Part shown: in pieces, positions 7,185-16,143 of the stretch | How positions within the stretch are numbered: the stretch's first letter is position 1 | Layout: each line of letters opens with the position of its first letter | Assembly: GCF_024343735.1 (NCBI RefSeq) | Contig: NZ_RJUE01000005.1 | Location: forward strand, 52,834-116,833 | Length of the DNA stretch: 64,000 bases | Direction: 5' to 3' | Source of the DNA: Lacihabitans sp. CCS-44 | Lineage (GTDB): Bacteria; Bacteroidota; Bacteroidia; Cytophagales; Spirosomataceae | Translations under genes and position numbers: made by a program | The notes under the pieces: generated by a model | What the model was told of the DNA's origin: nothing | Seen by the model: only the letters and a program-made list of their open reading frames with translations | Databases searched by the model: none

Positions 7185-8735
7185 ATGGCTAATGCAGTTT
7201 TGAAATCTCAGAAAAATATATCAAATAAGGAAAATATAACTCTAGGTAGTGATATTGGAGTAATTAAAAAAATTAAAAATACTCATACTGAGGAGTTGAT
7301 TATTAGTATTTGTGGTTTTATAGGTACTGATATAAATTCTTTTATCAGAAATCTCCAAAATGTTTTAGTGGATGATTTTAAATATGAGACAAAAGTAATA
7401 AAGATGAGTGAATTTATTGTTCAGAAAAGCAGTATGATTAACTCAGATATTACTAAAATAACACAGATTGATAGATATAATCAATTAATAGAATGTGGTA
7501 ACGATTTAAGAGAGAGGTTTGGGAAAAGTGTCTTGGCTGAATTAGCGATTAATCAAATAATTACAGATAGAATACCAAATAAGGAATCCAGCTTCTACCA
7601 ATCTAAAAGAGTTTGTTACATAATTAATTCTATAAAAAATCAAGAGGAATTAGATCTTTTTAATTTAGTCTATCAAGGTATTCATTTTAGTTTTGGTATA
7701 TTTTCTTCTATTAATGATAGAGAGAAATATCTAAAAAATAATAAGAGTATGACTCTTTCTGAAATATATCAAATTATTGATCGAGATTCAGGAGAAGAAT
7801 TTAAACATGGTCAAACTGTTAGAGATACTTTTACAGAATCAGATTTTTTTATCAATGTTAGCGATACAGAAAAAAGTTTAAAAGTTAAAATTGAAAGGTA
7901 TCTAAGTTTGATATTTAATTCTAATATAATAACGCCCACTTCAGAGGAAACCGCAATGTATCAAGCTTCTTCCGCCGCCAATAATTCTGCATGTTTATCA
8001 AGACAAGTAGGTGCGGCTTTGACTGATTCTGATAATAATATTATTTCTCTAGGGTGGAATGATGTGCCTAAATATGGTGGAAATTTATATTCAAATGAAT
8101 CAAAAAGTGATTTTAGATGTATGAATTTTAATAATCAAACTAAATGTTGGAATGATCAGGAAAAAAATCTTATTTCAAAAGAATTGACAAAAATTCTTTT
8201 AGATGAAAAATTAATAAATCAAGAAAATGAAGAACAAGTGTTTAACAAAATAAGAAATTCAAAAATAAAGAGTTTAGTCGAATTTTCTAGATCTATTCAC
8301 GCGGAGATGCATGCATTAATTATTGGTAGTCAAATCGCTGGAGATAAAGTTAAAGGAGGAAAAATTTATATTACAACTTACCCTTGTCATAATTGTGCCA
8401 GACATTTAATTGTTGCAGGTATTGAAGAAATATATTACATCGAACCCTACAGGAAAAGTTTAACGATGAAATTGCATTATGATGCAATGACTGAAAATAA
8501 TGAGAATAACAAAGTTAAAATATTAATGTATGAAGGTGTTTCTCCAAGAAAGTATATGGACTTATTTAAAATGATTCAAAATTCTAGGAAAAACTCTTCC
8601 GGAGAGATGATTGATTATATAAAAAACAATATTCAACCTAAAAAAACGTTATCACTTCAGGCAATTCCTACTTTAGAATCATTGGTTACAAAAGATTTAA
8701 TCTCAAAAAAACTTTTAAATGAAACAGAGGAATAA
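7185..8735 (+). CDS. Anti-phage dCTP deaminase (AvcD/defensive DCD type)
   Basis: 516 residues in two parts. Residues 35-235 look like a P-loop kinase-type domain whose nucleotide loop is degenerate (CGFIGTDINSF, 43-53, in place of GxxxxGKS/T). Residues 245-440 are a zinc-dependent cytidine/deoxycytidylate deaminase: H372-A-E374 in SIHAEMHAL supplies a ligand and the proton shuttle, and P400-C401-H-N-C404 supplies the other ligands. This architecture is that of the reported anti-phage dCTP deaminases, which deplete dCTP when phage shuts off transcription; in Vibrio the homologue AvcD is held by the RNA AvcI. No such RNA could be recognised here. The gene is visibly poorer in G+C than its neighbours, suggesting horizontal gain. 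A TATTTTTG box lies at 7147-7154. Confidence 0.85.
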   Translation: MANAVLKSQKNISNKENITLGSDIGVIKKIKNTHTEELIISICGFIGTDINSFIRNLQNVLVDDFKYETKVIKMSEFIVQKSSMINSDITKITQIDRYNQLIECGNDLRERFGKSVLAELAINQIITDRIPNKESSFYQSKRVCYIINSIKNQEELDLFNLVYQGIHFSFGIFSSINDREKYLKNNKSMTLSEIYQIIDRDSGEEFKHGQTVRDTFTESDFFINVSDTEKSLKVKIERYLSLIFNSNIITPTSEETAMYQASSAANNSACLSRQVGAALTDSDNNIISLGWNDVPKYGGNLYSNESKSDFRCMNFNNQTKCWNDQEKNLISKELTKILLDEKLINQENEEQVFNKIRNSKIKSLVEFSRSIHAEMHALIIGSQIAGDKVKGGKIYITTYPCHNCARHLIVAGIEEIYYIEPYRKSLTMKLHYDAMTENNENNKVKILMYEGVSPRKYMDLFKMIQNSRKNSSGEMIDYIKNNIQPKKTLSLQAIPTLESLVTKDLISKKLLNETEE

Positions 8736-8782
8736 AATTTATATATATATATTTGTATGCCTATAATTAAACTCTAAAAAAG

Positions 8783-8974
8783 ATGAAAAAAAATACTACG
8801 CAGTTGAATCTTTTTGATTCAGAATCAAGTAATATTAAAGAAAACTCATCTTCACAATCTTCAATACATAATATTCCACTAAATAGAACTAAAGTTATTG
8901 ACTTTTTACCGAAGAATCATTTAACATTAAATGAGAAATATAAGATAATTCTTGAATTATCCGCTCATTTATAA
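8783..8974 (+). CDS. Small protein with a beta-clamp-binding-like QLNLF motif
   Basis: 63 residues, 47 bases after the dCTP deaminase and in the same direction. The N-terminus MKKNTTQLNLFDSE contains Q7-L-N-L-F11, which fits the bacterial sliding-clamp pentapeptide pattern QLxLF. A Ser/Asn-rich disordered stretch follows, then a short C-terminal helix (TLNEKYKIILELSAHL). Not recognised as a family. Base composition matches the deaminase gene, so the two probably arrived together. A TATATTTG box upstream (about 8745-8752) may give it its own promoter. Role unknown: partner, regulator or unrelated cargo. Confidence 0.6.
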   Translation: MKKNTTQLNLFDSESSNIKENSSSQSSIHNIPLNRTKVIDFLPKNHLTLNEKYKIILELSAHL

Positions 8975-8980
8975 CTTATT

Positions 8981-9442
8981 TCAGTTTCTTAGTTTCTTAA
9001 AGAAACTTTTTAACATCGCTTCAGATTCAGATTGTAGAATTCCGCCAATGACATCGGTTTTTGGATGTAAAATGGGCTGTTGAATGAGAGTAAACCCTTT
9101 TTTCTTGTCATAAGCTCCAAATATCACTCGATCAATTTGTGACCAAGCCAAGGCTCCGGCACACATTACACAAGGCTCAAGTGTAACATATAAGGTGCAA
9201 TTCTTGAGATATTTTGCACCCAAAAAGTTGGCTGCTGCTGTGATGGCCAATATTTCGGCATGGGCCGTTACGTCGTGCAGTTGTTCGGTTTGGTTTACTC
9301 CTTTTCCTATAATCGTTTTGCCTTCAGCCACTACTATAGCACCCACAGGTACTTCTTCTTTTTCATAAGCATCCATTGCCAAGTCCAAGGCTTTTGCCAT
9401 GAAATATTCGTGCGAGTAAATGGGGTAGGGGTTTCGAGCCAA
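8981..9442 (-). CDS. tadA: tRNA adenosine(34) deaminase
   Basis: 153 residues. Converts A34 to inosine in tRNA-Arg(ACG). Zinc site: H-A-E in TAHAEILA and P-C-x-x-C in LEPCVMCAGAL. The N-terminal SHEYFMAKALDLA matches the start of TadA proteins, so translation must begin before the internal ATG at 9400. The only start available after an in-frame TAA is TTG 9442, which I accept. Converges with the low-GC deaminase cassette; the presence of two deaminase-fold genes side by side appears coincidental. Confidence 0.92.
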   Translation of the reverse strand: MARNPYPIYSHEYFMAKALDLAMDAYEKEEVPVGAIVVAEGKTIIGKGVNQTEQLHDVTAHAEILAITAAANFLGAKYLKNCTLYVTLEPCVMCAGALAWSQIDRVIFGAYDKKKGFTLIQQPILHPKTDVIGGILQSESEAMLKSFFKKLRN

Positions 9443-9543
9443 AGAAATAAGGTTTTAGAAATGAATGTATAAGTTCTATAATAGACAGGTCTTGAAAAAT
9501 CTTTGTGTCATAGCAGTTAAATAAAGGGTTGAAATTAATAAAA

Positions 9544-9577
9544 AAAACGCCTCAAGTGTTTAAAAATGAGGCGTTTT
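9544..9577 (-). terminator. Terminator of the gldB-to-ROK operon
   Basis: Arms AAAACGCCTCA (9544-9554) and TGAGGCGTTTT (9567-9577) pair over 11 bp with a 12-base A/T loop, followed on the minus strand by a run of T. It lies 18 bases after the ROK gene stop. Confidence 0.85.
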
Positions 9578-9594
9578 AAAGAATATTTTATTTT

Positions 9595-10503
9595 TTAGAA
9601 ACACAAACTGGCTGCACCCAATAGGCCGGCATCATTGGCCAAAGTGGCTCTTTTTATGTCCAAAGTTTTGATATAATAAGGTGTTAACCAATATTTTAAT
9701 TGACGATTCACGGCTGGCATGATATACTCAAACGAAGCCGATAACCCACCTCCGATAAGTATTGTAGTGATGTCAAGAATTCGTATCATCGATACCAAAC
9801 CGTCACCCAATAATGTACCTACCACGTCAAATATTTGGAGTGCAAGTACATCACCATCAGAAGCTGCAGCCACCAACCCTGTAGTAGAAATAGAACCATC
9901 GCTGGGTAATCTTGTTTCTCCCTTGAATTCACTACGCATTTTATTTGCCAAGTCTAAAAGCTCGTTTTTACCTATGTTTCTTTCTAAAACTTTGCCATTA
10001 GCTGAGGGCATGTGGCCGGGTTCCATGGCGTTTCCACCACCACCTTTAAACACCAACTTGTCTATAATGGCTGCTCCACCTACACCCGTACCGAGGGTCA
10101 CAAATATATAATCTTCAGGCAGTTTTTCTTCACCGAAATAGTATTCACCCAAGGCCGCAGCGTTGGCATCATTTTCCAAGAAAAAATCATGCTCAGGGAA
10201 ACGTTTTTTCAAAAGTGGAATAATGGGCGTTCCATCAGTTTCTGGAATAGCCGTGATTTCCATCAAAGTGGATCTATCACGAGATATTAAACCTGGTACT
10301 CCGATGCCTATTTTTTTGACTTCGGGGTTTTCTTTGAGTTGAACAGCTATGGCATCACCTAGGTTGTCCACAAAATGGCCTGTGGCTCTCCATGAGCCAG
10401 TGTCGTGGCTATAAAAGTTCGTTATATTGCCTGATTCCGCATTTACGATACCCATTTTAACATTTGTCCCACCAACGTCTATTCCCAAATATTCTGTCGC
10501 CAT
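9595..10503 (-). CDS. ROK-family sugar kinase (glucokinase-like)
   Basis: 302 residues. ATP-binding phosphate loop LGIDVGGTNVKMGIVN at the start, catalytic region FLENDANAAALGEYYFGE, and FVTLGTGVGGAAII are typical of ROK kinases. The zinc-binding CxCGxxGCxE motif found in many ROK members is absent; its region reads EPGHMPSANGKVLERN. Most likely phosphorylates glucose at position 6 in the cytoplasm, but substrate is inferred from family only. Last gene of a five-gene minus-strand operon; 44 bases after engB. Confidence 0.85.
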   Translation of the reverse strand: MATEYLGIDVGGTNVKMGIVNAESGNITNFYSHDTGSWRATGHFVDNLGDAIAVQLKENPEVKKIGIGVPGLISRDRSTLMEITAIPETDGTPIIPLLKKRFPEHDFFLENDANAAALGEYYFGEEKLPEDYIFVTLGTGVGGAAIIDKLVFKGGGGNAMEPGHMPSANGKVLERNIGKNELLDLANKMRSEFKGETRLPSDGSISTTGLVAAASDGDVLALQIFDVVGTLLGDGLVSMIRILDITTILIGGGLSASFEYIMPAVNRQLKYWLTPYYIKTLDIKRATLANDAGLLGAASLCF

Positions 10504-10547
10504 CCCGATGATTTATAATTTTTTTTGCAAATATAAATTAAAATAAA

Positions 10548-11150
10548 TTAATAATTAGGGAAGATTATCTCTTCTATTAATCCTAAGATTTCGGTTTTGC
10601 CAGTTTTTCTCTCTGCCGAACTTATAAAGTACTCGGGCAATATTTGCCATGTTTCAGAAAGTGACCCCATAAAATCTGTGATGTTCTTTTGTCCTTCCAT
10701 AGTTTTTACTTTATCAGCCTTTGTAAAAACCAGTTTCAGAGGGACTCCGTTTTCGCCCAATTTTTGTATAAATTCTAAATCCTTTTTTTGGGGCGAAAGA
10801 CGGATATCTAACAAGACAAAAACATAAAGAAGGTTCGTTCTTTGCAACAGATAGTCCCAAGTCATTTTTTCCCACTTGGTTTTTTCTGAAACCGGTACTT
10901 TGGCATAGCCATAGCCAGGTAAATCGACCAAATGCCACTTATTATCAATTAAAAAGTGATTTATTAACTGGGTTTTACCAGGTGTTGAGGACGTTTTTGC
11001 AAGATTTTTCACACCGGTAAGCATATTGAGCAGGGAGGATTTGCCTACATTTGATCTCCCTATAAATGCAATTTCCGGTAAATCATCTTGTGGGCAATGT
11101 TCTACTTTTGCGGCACTTTTATTAAACTTAGCTTCTTTTATTTGATACAT
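10548..11150 (-). CDS. engB: Ribosome biogenesis GTPase YihA/YsxC
   Basis: 200 residues from ATG 11150 (MYQIKEAKFNKSA); an upstream in-frame start at 11198 would overlap fur and is rejected. GTPase motifs: G1 GRSNVGKSSLL, G3 DLPGYGYA, G4 TKAD, G5 SSAERKTG. EngB proteins assist late assembly of the 50S subunit. Ten bases separate it from fur. Confidence 0.93.
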   Translation of the reverse strand: MYQIKEAKFNKSAAKVEHCPQDDLPEIAFIGRSNVGKSSLLNMLTGVKNLAKTSSTPGKTQLINHFLIDNKWHLVDLPGYGYAKVPVSEKTKWEKMTWDYLLQRTNLLYVFVLLDIRLSPQKKDLEFIQKLGENGVPLKLVFTKADKVKTMEGQKNITDFMGSLSETWQILPEYFISSAERKTGKTEILGLIEEIIFPNY

Positions 11151-11160
11151 TTTGTTGTTT

Positions 11161-11577
11161 TTAATTGCATTTTGGGCAAATACCTTGCACCAAAACATTA
11201 ATATCTTTTCTTTGGTAACCCTCTGGAAGTATGATTTCTGGAATCAAAAATTTTTCTAAACAGAAGGTTTCGTTGCATTCCGAACATTTAAAATGAACGT
11301 GGTCGTGGTGGTGATGGCCCGAGGCACATTGGTCTTTACAAAGTGCATATTTTACACCGCCATTGTCGTCTAAAATCTTGTGAATTATGCCCTTGTCAAG
11401 GAAAGTTTTGAGTGTTCGGTAAATCGTAACTCTGTCAAAACCATCGCTGAGAGATGTTTCTACATCGCTATGAGACAGGGCAGTCGTTTTTTGAAGAAAA
11501 CTATTTAGTATATTTTCTCTGGTATCTGTATGTCTGAGGTCGTATTGTCTTAAGATGCCAAGGGCGTTGCTTTCCAT
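11161..11577 (-). CDS. Fur-family metal-responsive regulator
   Basis: 138 residues. Winged-helix N-terminus with HSDVETSLSDGFDRVTIYRTLKTF, the DNA-recognition helix region of Fur proteins. Metal regions: a His-rich stretch (ASGHHHHDHVHFKC) and two CxxC pairs, CSEC and CPKC, for structural zinc. The His-rich stretch and the family's lack of a clear third site mean Fur, Zur or PerR cannot be told apart. One base separates it from the exporter gene upstream, so it belongs to the gldB operon. Confidence 0.88.
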   Translation of the reverse strand: MESNALGILRQYDLRHTDTRENILNSFLQKTTALSHSDVETSLSDGFDRVTIYRTLKTFLDKGIIHKILDDNGGVKYALCKDQCASGHHHHDHVHFKCSECNETFCLEKFLIPEIILPEGYQRKDINVLVQGICPKCN

Positions 11578-11578
11578 T

Positions 11579-13393
11579 TTATACCATTTCGTATGAAACT
11601 ATGTCAAACTGCATTTTTACCAAATTTGCATAAATTCCTTCGTTTTTCAAAATCAAACTTTCATGTGTGCCAGATTCGGCTATTTGGCCATCTTTCAAAA
11701 CGTATATTTGGTCGGCGTTGCGAATGGTGGCCAGTCTGTGAGCAATAATAATAGAGGTACGCCCTTTCATGAGTTCGTTGAGTGCATCTTGTACCAATTT
11801 CTCCGATTCCGAATCTAAGGCACTGGTGGCTTCGTCGAGCAAAAGTATGGCTGGGTCTTTCAATATCGCTCTCGCTATGGCTATTCTTTGTCTTTGCCCA
11901 CCCGAGAGTTTTATGCCTCTGTCGCCCACTATTGTCTCGAATTTATCCGGAAACTTCTCAATAAATTCTAAAGCATTTGCTTTTTTGGCAGCACTTTCTA
12001 CTTCTTCTAAAGTGGCTCCAGGTTTTCCGTAGGCTATGTTTTCGAGAATACTACCACCAAACAAAATTACTTCTTGCGGCACTATGGCTATATTTTGACG
12101 CAAGAAGGTGACGTCTTGTTTTTTGATATTTTGACCGTCTATAAGTATTTCGCCTTCAAAATCAGGGTAGAATTTCATCAACAGTTGCACTAATGTCGAT
12201 TTTCCAGCCCCTGAGTGCCCAACCAATGCTATTTTTTTACCCGCCTCAATTTCAAAATTTATACCTTTCAGTACTTCTACGTCTTTTCTAGAAGGATAAC
12301 TGAATTTTACGTTTTTGAAAGATATATTTCCATCGATAGGATTCAGGAGTTTTTCTTTTTCAATATCCACCTCAGATTTTTCCTCTAAAATTTCTAATAT
12401 TCTTTCGGAAGCTCCCACCGTACGTTGAAGTTGTGCGTATAAGTCTCCGAGGCCGCTCATAGAACCCCCAATGAATATCGTTAATGTAAGAAATGTAATC
12501 AGGTCGGCTATTATTATTTCTTTTTCTATAACCAAATTTCCCCCAAACCATATCACCAATACAATTCCCCCGAAAAGGCCTATGATAAAGAAAGTTATAA
12601 ATCCACCACGAAGTGTGGCGGCTTTGAGTGCTAAAGTAACAGACTCGGCAACAGATTTTGAGAACCTTTTGGACTCTAGTTTTTCATTAGTAAATGCCTT
12701 TACTATAGAAACGGATTGCAGTGATTCCTCCACTATGACGTTGGCTTCTGCTAGCTTTTCTTGTACTTTCTTCGAGATGGTTCTTATGTATTTTCCAAAA
12801 ACTAAAGCCGCAACCACGATTATTGGGAAAGTTGCCAACATAAAAAGCGTTAATTTCCACGAAATGTAAACCAACATGGCTATACCTATCACCAATGTGG
12901 CCACTTGCCTGAAAAACTCCGCCAAAGTAGTTGAAAGTACGCTCTGAATAGCCGAAACATCAGATGTAATGCGGCTCATGAGGTCGCCCACACGGTTGTT
13001 TTCAAAAAAGGATATGGGAGAAGTGATAAATTTATTGTAGACGATTTTACGGATATCAGCGGCTGTTTTTTCACTTACAATAGAGAAAAAATAGACCCTA
13101 AAAAATGAAAAAATACCTTGTGCTACCAAAATCACTGCAAAGAAGGCAGCTACCTGATTGATATTATAGTGTGATTTCCCCTCCATCACTTTGGTCATTT
13201 CGCCTATCAATAGCGGAAAAACCATGGTAGTAACCGTGGAAAATACCAAAAACAACATACCTATGATATAGGTGTTTTTGTAAGGTAATGTAAATTTGAA
13301 AAGAGCAATCGCTTTTTTCAATCCGTCTTTACTTAGTTTTTTTTTGTCTTCGGGTGCCAAATCTATCCCGGCCCCATGTCTGCCCTTCGCCAT
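11579..13393 (-). CDS. ABC exporter, fused permease and ATPase (MsbA-like)
   Basis: 604 residues. Residues 40-330 hold a six-helix type 1 exporter domain; residues 357-600 are the ATPase with Walker A GHSGAGKST (393-400), Q-loop IVPQEV, signature LSGGQRQR, Walker B ILLLDEATSALD and switch IIAHRLAT. A half-transporter that should work as a homodimer. Lipid A/MsbA-type or multidrug substrates are possible; sequence alone does not say. Its ATG overlaps the gldB stop by one base (TAATG), indicating translational coupling. Confidence 0.9.
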   Translation of the reverse strand: MAKGRHGAGIDLAPEDKKKLSKDGLKKAIALFKFTLPYKNTYIIGMLFLVFSTVTTMVFPLLIGEMTKVMEGKSHYNINQVAAFFAVILVAQGIFSFFRVYFFSIVSEKTAADIRKIVYNKFITSPISFFENNRVGDLMSRITSDVSAIQSVLSTTLAEFFRQVATLVIGIAMLVYISWKLTLFMLATFPIIVVAALVFGKYIRTISKKVQEKLAEANVIVEESLQSVSIVKAFTNEKLESKRFSKSVAESVTLALKAATLRGGFITFFIIGLFGGIVLVIWFGGNLVIEKEIIIADLITFLTLTIFIGGSMSGLGDLYAQLQRTVGASERILEILEEKSEVDIEKEKLLNPIDGNISFKNVKFSYPSRKDVEVLKGINFEIEAGKKIALVGHSGAGKSTLVQLLMKFYPDFEGEILIDGQNIKKQDVTFLRQNIAIVPQEVILFGGSILENIAYGKPGATLEEVESAAKKANALEFIEKFPDKFETIVGDRGIKLSGGQRQRIAIARAILKDPAILLLDEATSALDSESEKLVQDALNELMKGRTSIIIAHRLATIRNADQIYVLKDGQIAESGTHESLILKNEGIYANLVKMQFDIVSYEMV

Positions 13394-14364
13394 TATTCTT
13401 TTTCTATCTGTCCTCTATATTTCGACTCCCTCAGGATGTCCCCGGGCTTGTCATTTGCCATTAAATCTTGAAACGTTACTTTGGGGTTTTCGGTTCGGTA
13501 ACGTTGGATTATCCTCCAACCGAGCCATTGTCCTATTCGTCCAGGGCATTTTGGGCCGATTTCTGGCACCGATGGTCTCTCGCCAAAATACTTTTCTTTT
13601 AGGTGCGGGTTGGGATTGTAAAGTAGATTTTTATCTACTACATGGGCCCAAACCAAATCCTGTGCTTCCCAAGTTTCGGTGAGTTCTAAGTCTGAATATC
13701 CTATTATGAGCGAATCGGCCACGTTGGGTAGCATTTCCTTTGTGAACTCCAGCGATTTTCCAAAAAACAACATGTCAGCCAAGAAAGATTGGTCTTTTGG
13801 GTCGAGTTTGTTGTACGAATTGGACAAATATCTGACTACGGTTGGAACAATATATTCCTTTGCGTATCTTTTTAGTATGTAGTTGGGTTGGTCAGGTCTG
13901 TAAAGTGCTTTTGGACCAAGAAATGATTCTAATGCAATGATTATCAATGTGTCAGAGACAAAAAGGTCGTTTTCGAGACCTGAGAAAGTGGTGACAATTT
14001 TGGGTTCCTTAAACTCAGGATAATTGGATTTTATATTCGCAAAAGCACTTTCAAATTCCTTCTGAATGCCTTCTAATTCACCGAATTCTTTCTGGGTTTG
14101 GTCGTAGAGTTTGCGGGTTTCGGGATGGGAAGCCAAATAGTACATGTGCGACACAAAGGCAGTATCATCAGGAAATGTTCTGTAAAGCGACTTAACGATG
14201 TTTTCGTTGTTTTTAAGCAAAGTCAGCATTTCGGGCTGGCTTTTTACGGCCATCAGCTCTCTCTCAAATCGTCGGATTTTTACTTCTAAATCGGGTTTGG
14301 ATTCTCCGCAGGAACTAAGAATAACTGCAAAAACTGCAATTACCAGTAGGAATTTAACACGCAT
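13393..14364 (-). CDS. gldB: Gliding motility lipoprotein GldB
   Basis: 323 residues from ATG 14364; an earlier start (14394) would put ten polar residues before the signal. MRVKFLLVIAVFAVILSSC is a lipoprotein signal with Cys 19. The C-terminal CPGRIGQWLGWRIIQRYRTENP is the GldB hallmark as I know it. GldB was first found as essential for gliding in Flavobacterium; it is an envelope lipoprotein whose precise activity is unresolved. It opens the operon gldB-ABC exporter-fur-engB-ROK. Together with porU it supports a gliding/T9SS organism. Confidence 0.88.
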   Translation of the reverse strand: MRVKFLLVIAVFAVILSSCGESKPDLEVKIRRFERELMAVKSQPEMLTLLKNNENIVKSLYRTFPDDTAFVSHMYYLASHPETRKLYDQTQKEFGELEGIQKEFESAFANIKSNYPEFKEPKIVTTFSGLENDLFVSDTLIIIALESFLGPKALYRPDQPNYILKRYAKEYIVPTVVRYLSNSYNKLDPKDQSFLADMLFFGKSLEFTKEMLPNVADSLIIGYSDLELTETWEAQDLVWAHVVDKNLLYNPNPHLKEKYFGERPSVPEIGPKCPGRIGQWLGWRIIQRYRTENPKVTFQDLMANDKPGDILRESKYRGQIEKE

Positions 14365-14433
14365 TTTGTAAGATTTTTTGTAATCAAAACGCAAATTTAG
14401 CTATTTATTGTCTCAAAATCATTGAAATAGCTT

Positions 14434-14754
14434 TCAATTAAGTTCAAAAATAAGCTTGAGGTTTTTATTTAATTCGGGGAGGTATTCATGGTCTAAGTAA
14501 CCAAGTTTTCCAATGGCTAATGATTTGTCGATTGTTGCCATTTTTGAAAGTCTAATTAATGAATCCTTTTTAATACCGTTGTTTAATGATGGCCTAATTT
14601 TAAGGTCTGCGGCTTCCTTCCATTTCAATTGGGTGGTAATAAAACAGACTGTGATATCACGTTCAGAATGAACTAAAATTAGTGCTGGTCTAAGCTTATT
14701 CCCTGTCAAGTCGGTGAATGGAAAAGGAATAAGGACGATGTCACCCTTTTTCAT
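14434..14754 (-). CDS. MazF/PemK-type endoribonuclease toxin
   Basis: 106 residues from ATG 14754 (a TTG nine bases earlier is less likely). The opening MKKGDIVLIPFPFTDLTGNKLRPALIL is the standard MazF strand-loop with the conserved Gly-Asp and Arg-Pro. Family members cut mRNA at short motifs. The start codon lies 14 bases inside the antitoxin gene, so the two are translationally coupled. Confidence 0.88.
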   Translation of the reverse strand: MKKGDIVLIPFPFTDLTGNKLRPALILVHSERDITVCFITTQLKWKEAADLKIRPSLNNGIKKDSLIRLSKMATIDKSLAIGKLGYLDHEYLPELNKNLKLIFELN

Positions 14755-14977
14755 TAAAGACAAGTTTTAAATCTTTTGAAGAATATAGATTCTCATCTTC
14801 GTTTAAAAAATTGAAGCTTTCGCTCTTTCCAACAATAGCGGAAATGTTGTCTAAAATTAACTTATCTTCATATTTTTTAAATAGGAAATCTGCAAAGTCA
14901 GAAACTTCATTAATTTTATCTTCAGGAAGTTTATGAATAACCTCTAAAGTTTTATCAATAATGGCTTTTTTAGTCAT
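14741..14977 (-). CDS. Antitoxin partner of the MazF-type toxin
   Basis: 78 residues. The N-terminal KAIIDKTLEVIHKLPEDKINEVSDFADFLFKKYEDKL resembles DUF2281-type antitoxins; the C-terminal half (FNFLNEDENLYSSKDLKLVF) is acidic and probably wraps the toxin. Its last codons AATGAAAAAGGGTGA contain the toxin ATG. ATG start at 14977. Confidence 0.8.
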   Translation of the reverse strand: MTKKAIIDKTLEVIHKLPEDKINEVSDFADFLFKKYEDKLILDNISAIVGKSESFNFLNEDENLYSSKDLKLVFNEKG

Positions 14978-15060
14978 TTTTTATAATTTTCGTATCAAAT
15001 ATAGAAATTTTTAACGAAGAGTACATTTAGGTTGCCTGGTTTTTATAATTTTGGAACTTT

Positions 15061-16080
15061 CTAATTTTTCCTAATCAAACAAATATATTCTAATCTCAAG
15101 GCCAACTCATGGATTTCTGACTTCCAGAATATCTGTGACCACTGATTTTTAGCAATGAGTCTGGTTGCGGGATTCTCGAAAGGGGCAAAAGGAGCTCCTA
15201 TGAATGAATAAAATTGTTTTTCAGGGTCTAAATTTATGTCGATTTTGTTTCTTTTTTCTCCAAATTTTAAAAGGGCTGTTTCCAAAAGCATTCTAAAAAG
15301 TGCACTTTTTTCTTTTGCCAAAAGTTTTTTCGCAATGTCAATCAATTCTGCTTTTCTATTGTCTAACTCTTGATAGCTAAAATCGGCCATAAAGCGAGCG
15401 TAATGATAAATTATGAGTGCGGGATGGCCGTAATGGCGAGCTATTTGGAATGAATTTTTGGTGATTTCGTTTACAGCATTACTGATGAATTTTAGCGTGT
15501 TATTGTCTGTTTGGTCAAGAGCTATTTGGTGTTTAAAAAGCAAATACATTAGATTCAGTAAGGCACAAACGTCTTGTTCTTTTGGCATATTTTTGCCAAA
15601 CCAAGTGCTGTAGATTTCGCCATTCTTCGACCCCCGATATTGGTCTGTAAATTCTGACAGATGATTTTTTAGCCAAATGGTTTGCTCTTTGGTATAGTTG
15701 GATGTCAAATAAATAAGTGCAGTGTCGTCTATATCATCAGGAAGTCTGAAATGGTCAAGCCTTCGCATGAATCGCCCATTTGGGAAATGACGAGAAGGCT
15801 TAGTTTTGTAAAAATTATAGGTCAGTCGGCCGTCTTTGTTTTGATATTTCGCAAATTCGGCCAGTATTTGAGATTCTATTTTTTCAAAGATTACTTTTTG
15901 TTCTTTATTCAGATATCGAGAATTCTGTTGTAGGATAAAAAGTGTAGAGGCAAAAACAAAAATGTTGTCGTCGGCTCTTTTGTAGCCCCAAAAGTCATTT
16001 TTTCGAACTGAAAATGTGGAATTCGAAGTTTCGACTTCGCTCATTTTTTTGGCAATTTCCGAAATAATTCCACTTATCAT
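15061..16080 (-). CDS. Hypothetical protein, possible alpha/alpha-toroid fold
   Basis: 339 residues, no signal peptide and no membrane helix. Evenly spaced helices and the motif RLPDDIDDTALIYLTS recall prenyltransferase/terpenoid-cyclase-like alpha-alpha barrels, in which an acidic DxDD-like motif is common, but the resemblance is only local. Ends ALRLEYICLIRKN. Divergent from the DUF3127 gene. Function unknown. Confidence 0.6.
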   Translation of the reverse strand: MISGIISEIAKKMSEVETSNSTFSVRKNDFWGYKRADDNIFVFASTLFILQQNSRYLNKEQKVIFEKIESQILAEFAKYQNKDGRLTYNFYKTKPSRHFPNGRFMRRLDHFRLPDDIDDTALIYLTSNYTKEQTIWLKNHLSEFTDQYRGSKNGEIYSTWFGKNMPKEQDVCALLNLMYLLFKHQIALDQTDNNTLKFISNAVNEITKNSFQIARHYGHPALIIYHYARFMADFSYQELDNRKAELIDIAKKLLAKEKSALFRMLLETALLKFGEKRNKIDINLDPEKQFYSFIGAPFAPFENPATRLIAKNQWSQIFWKSEIHELALRLEYICLIRKN

Positions 16081-16143
16081 TTTTTAAACCTACTTATCGT
16101 TTTTATATTTGTATGAGAATTTATACAAAAATAACATAATACG

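Noticed and set aside
8981..9442. tadA as part of the deaminase defence cassette
   Set aside because: Sequence is canonical TadA, opposite in orientation and with normal base composition; adjacency looks accidental.
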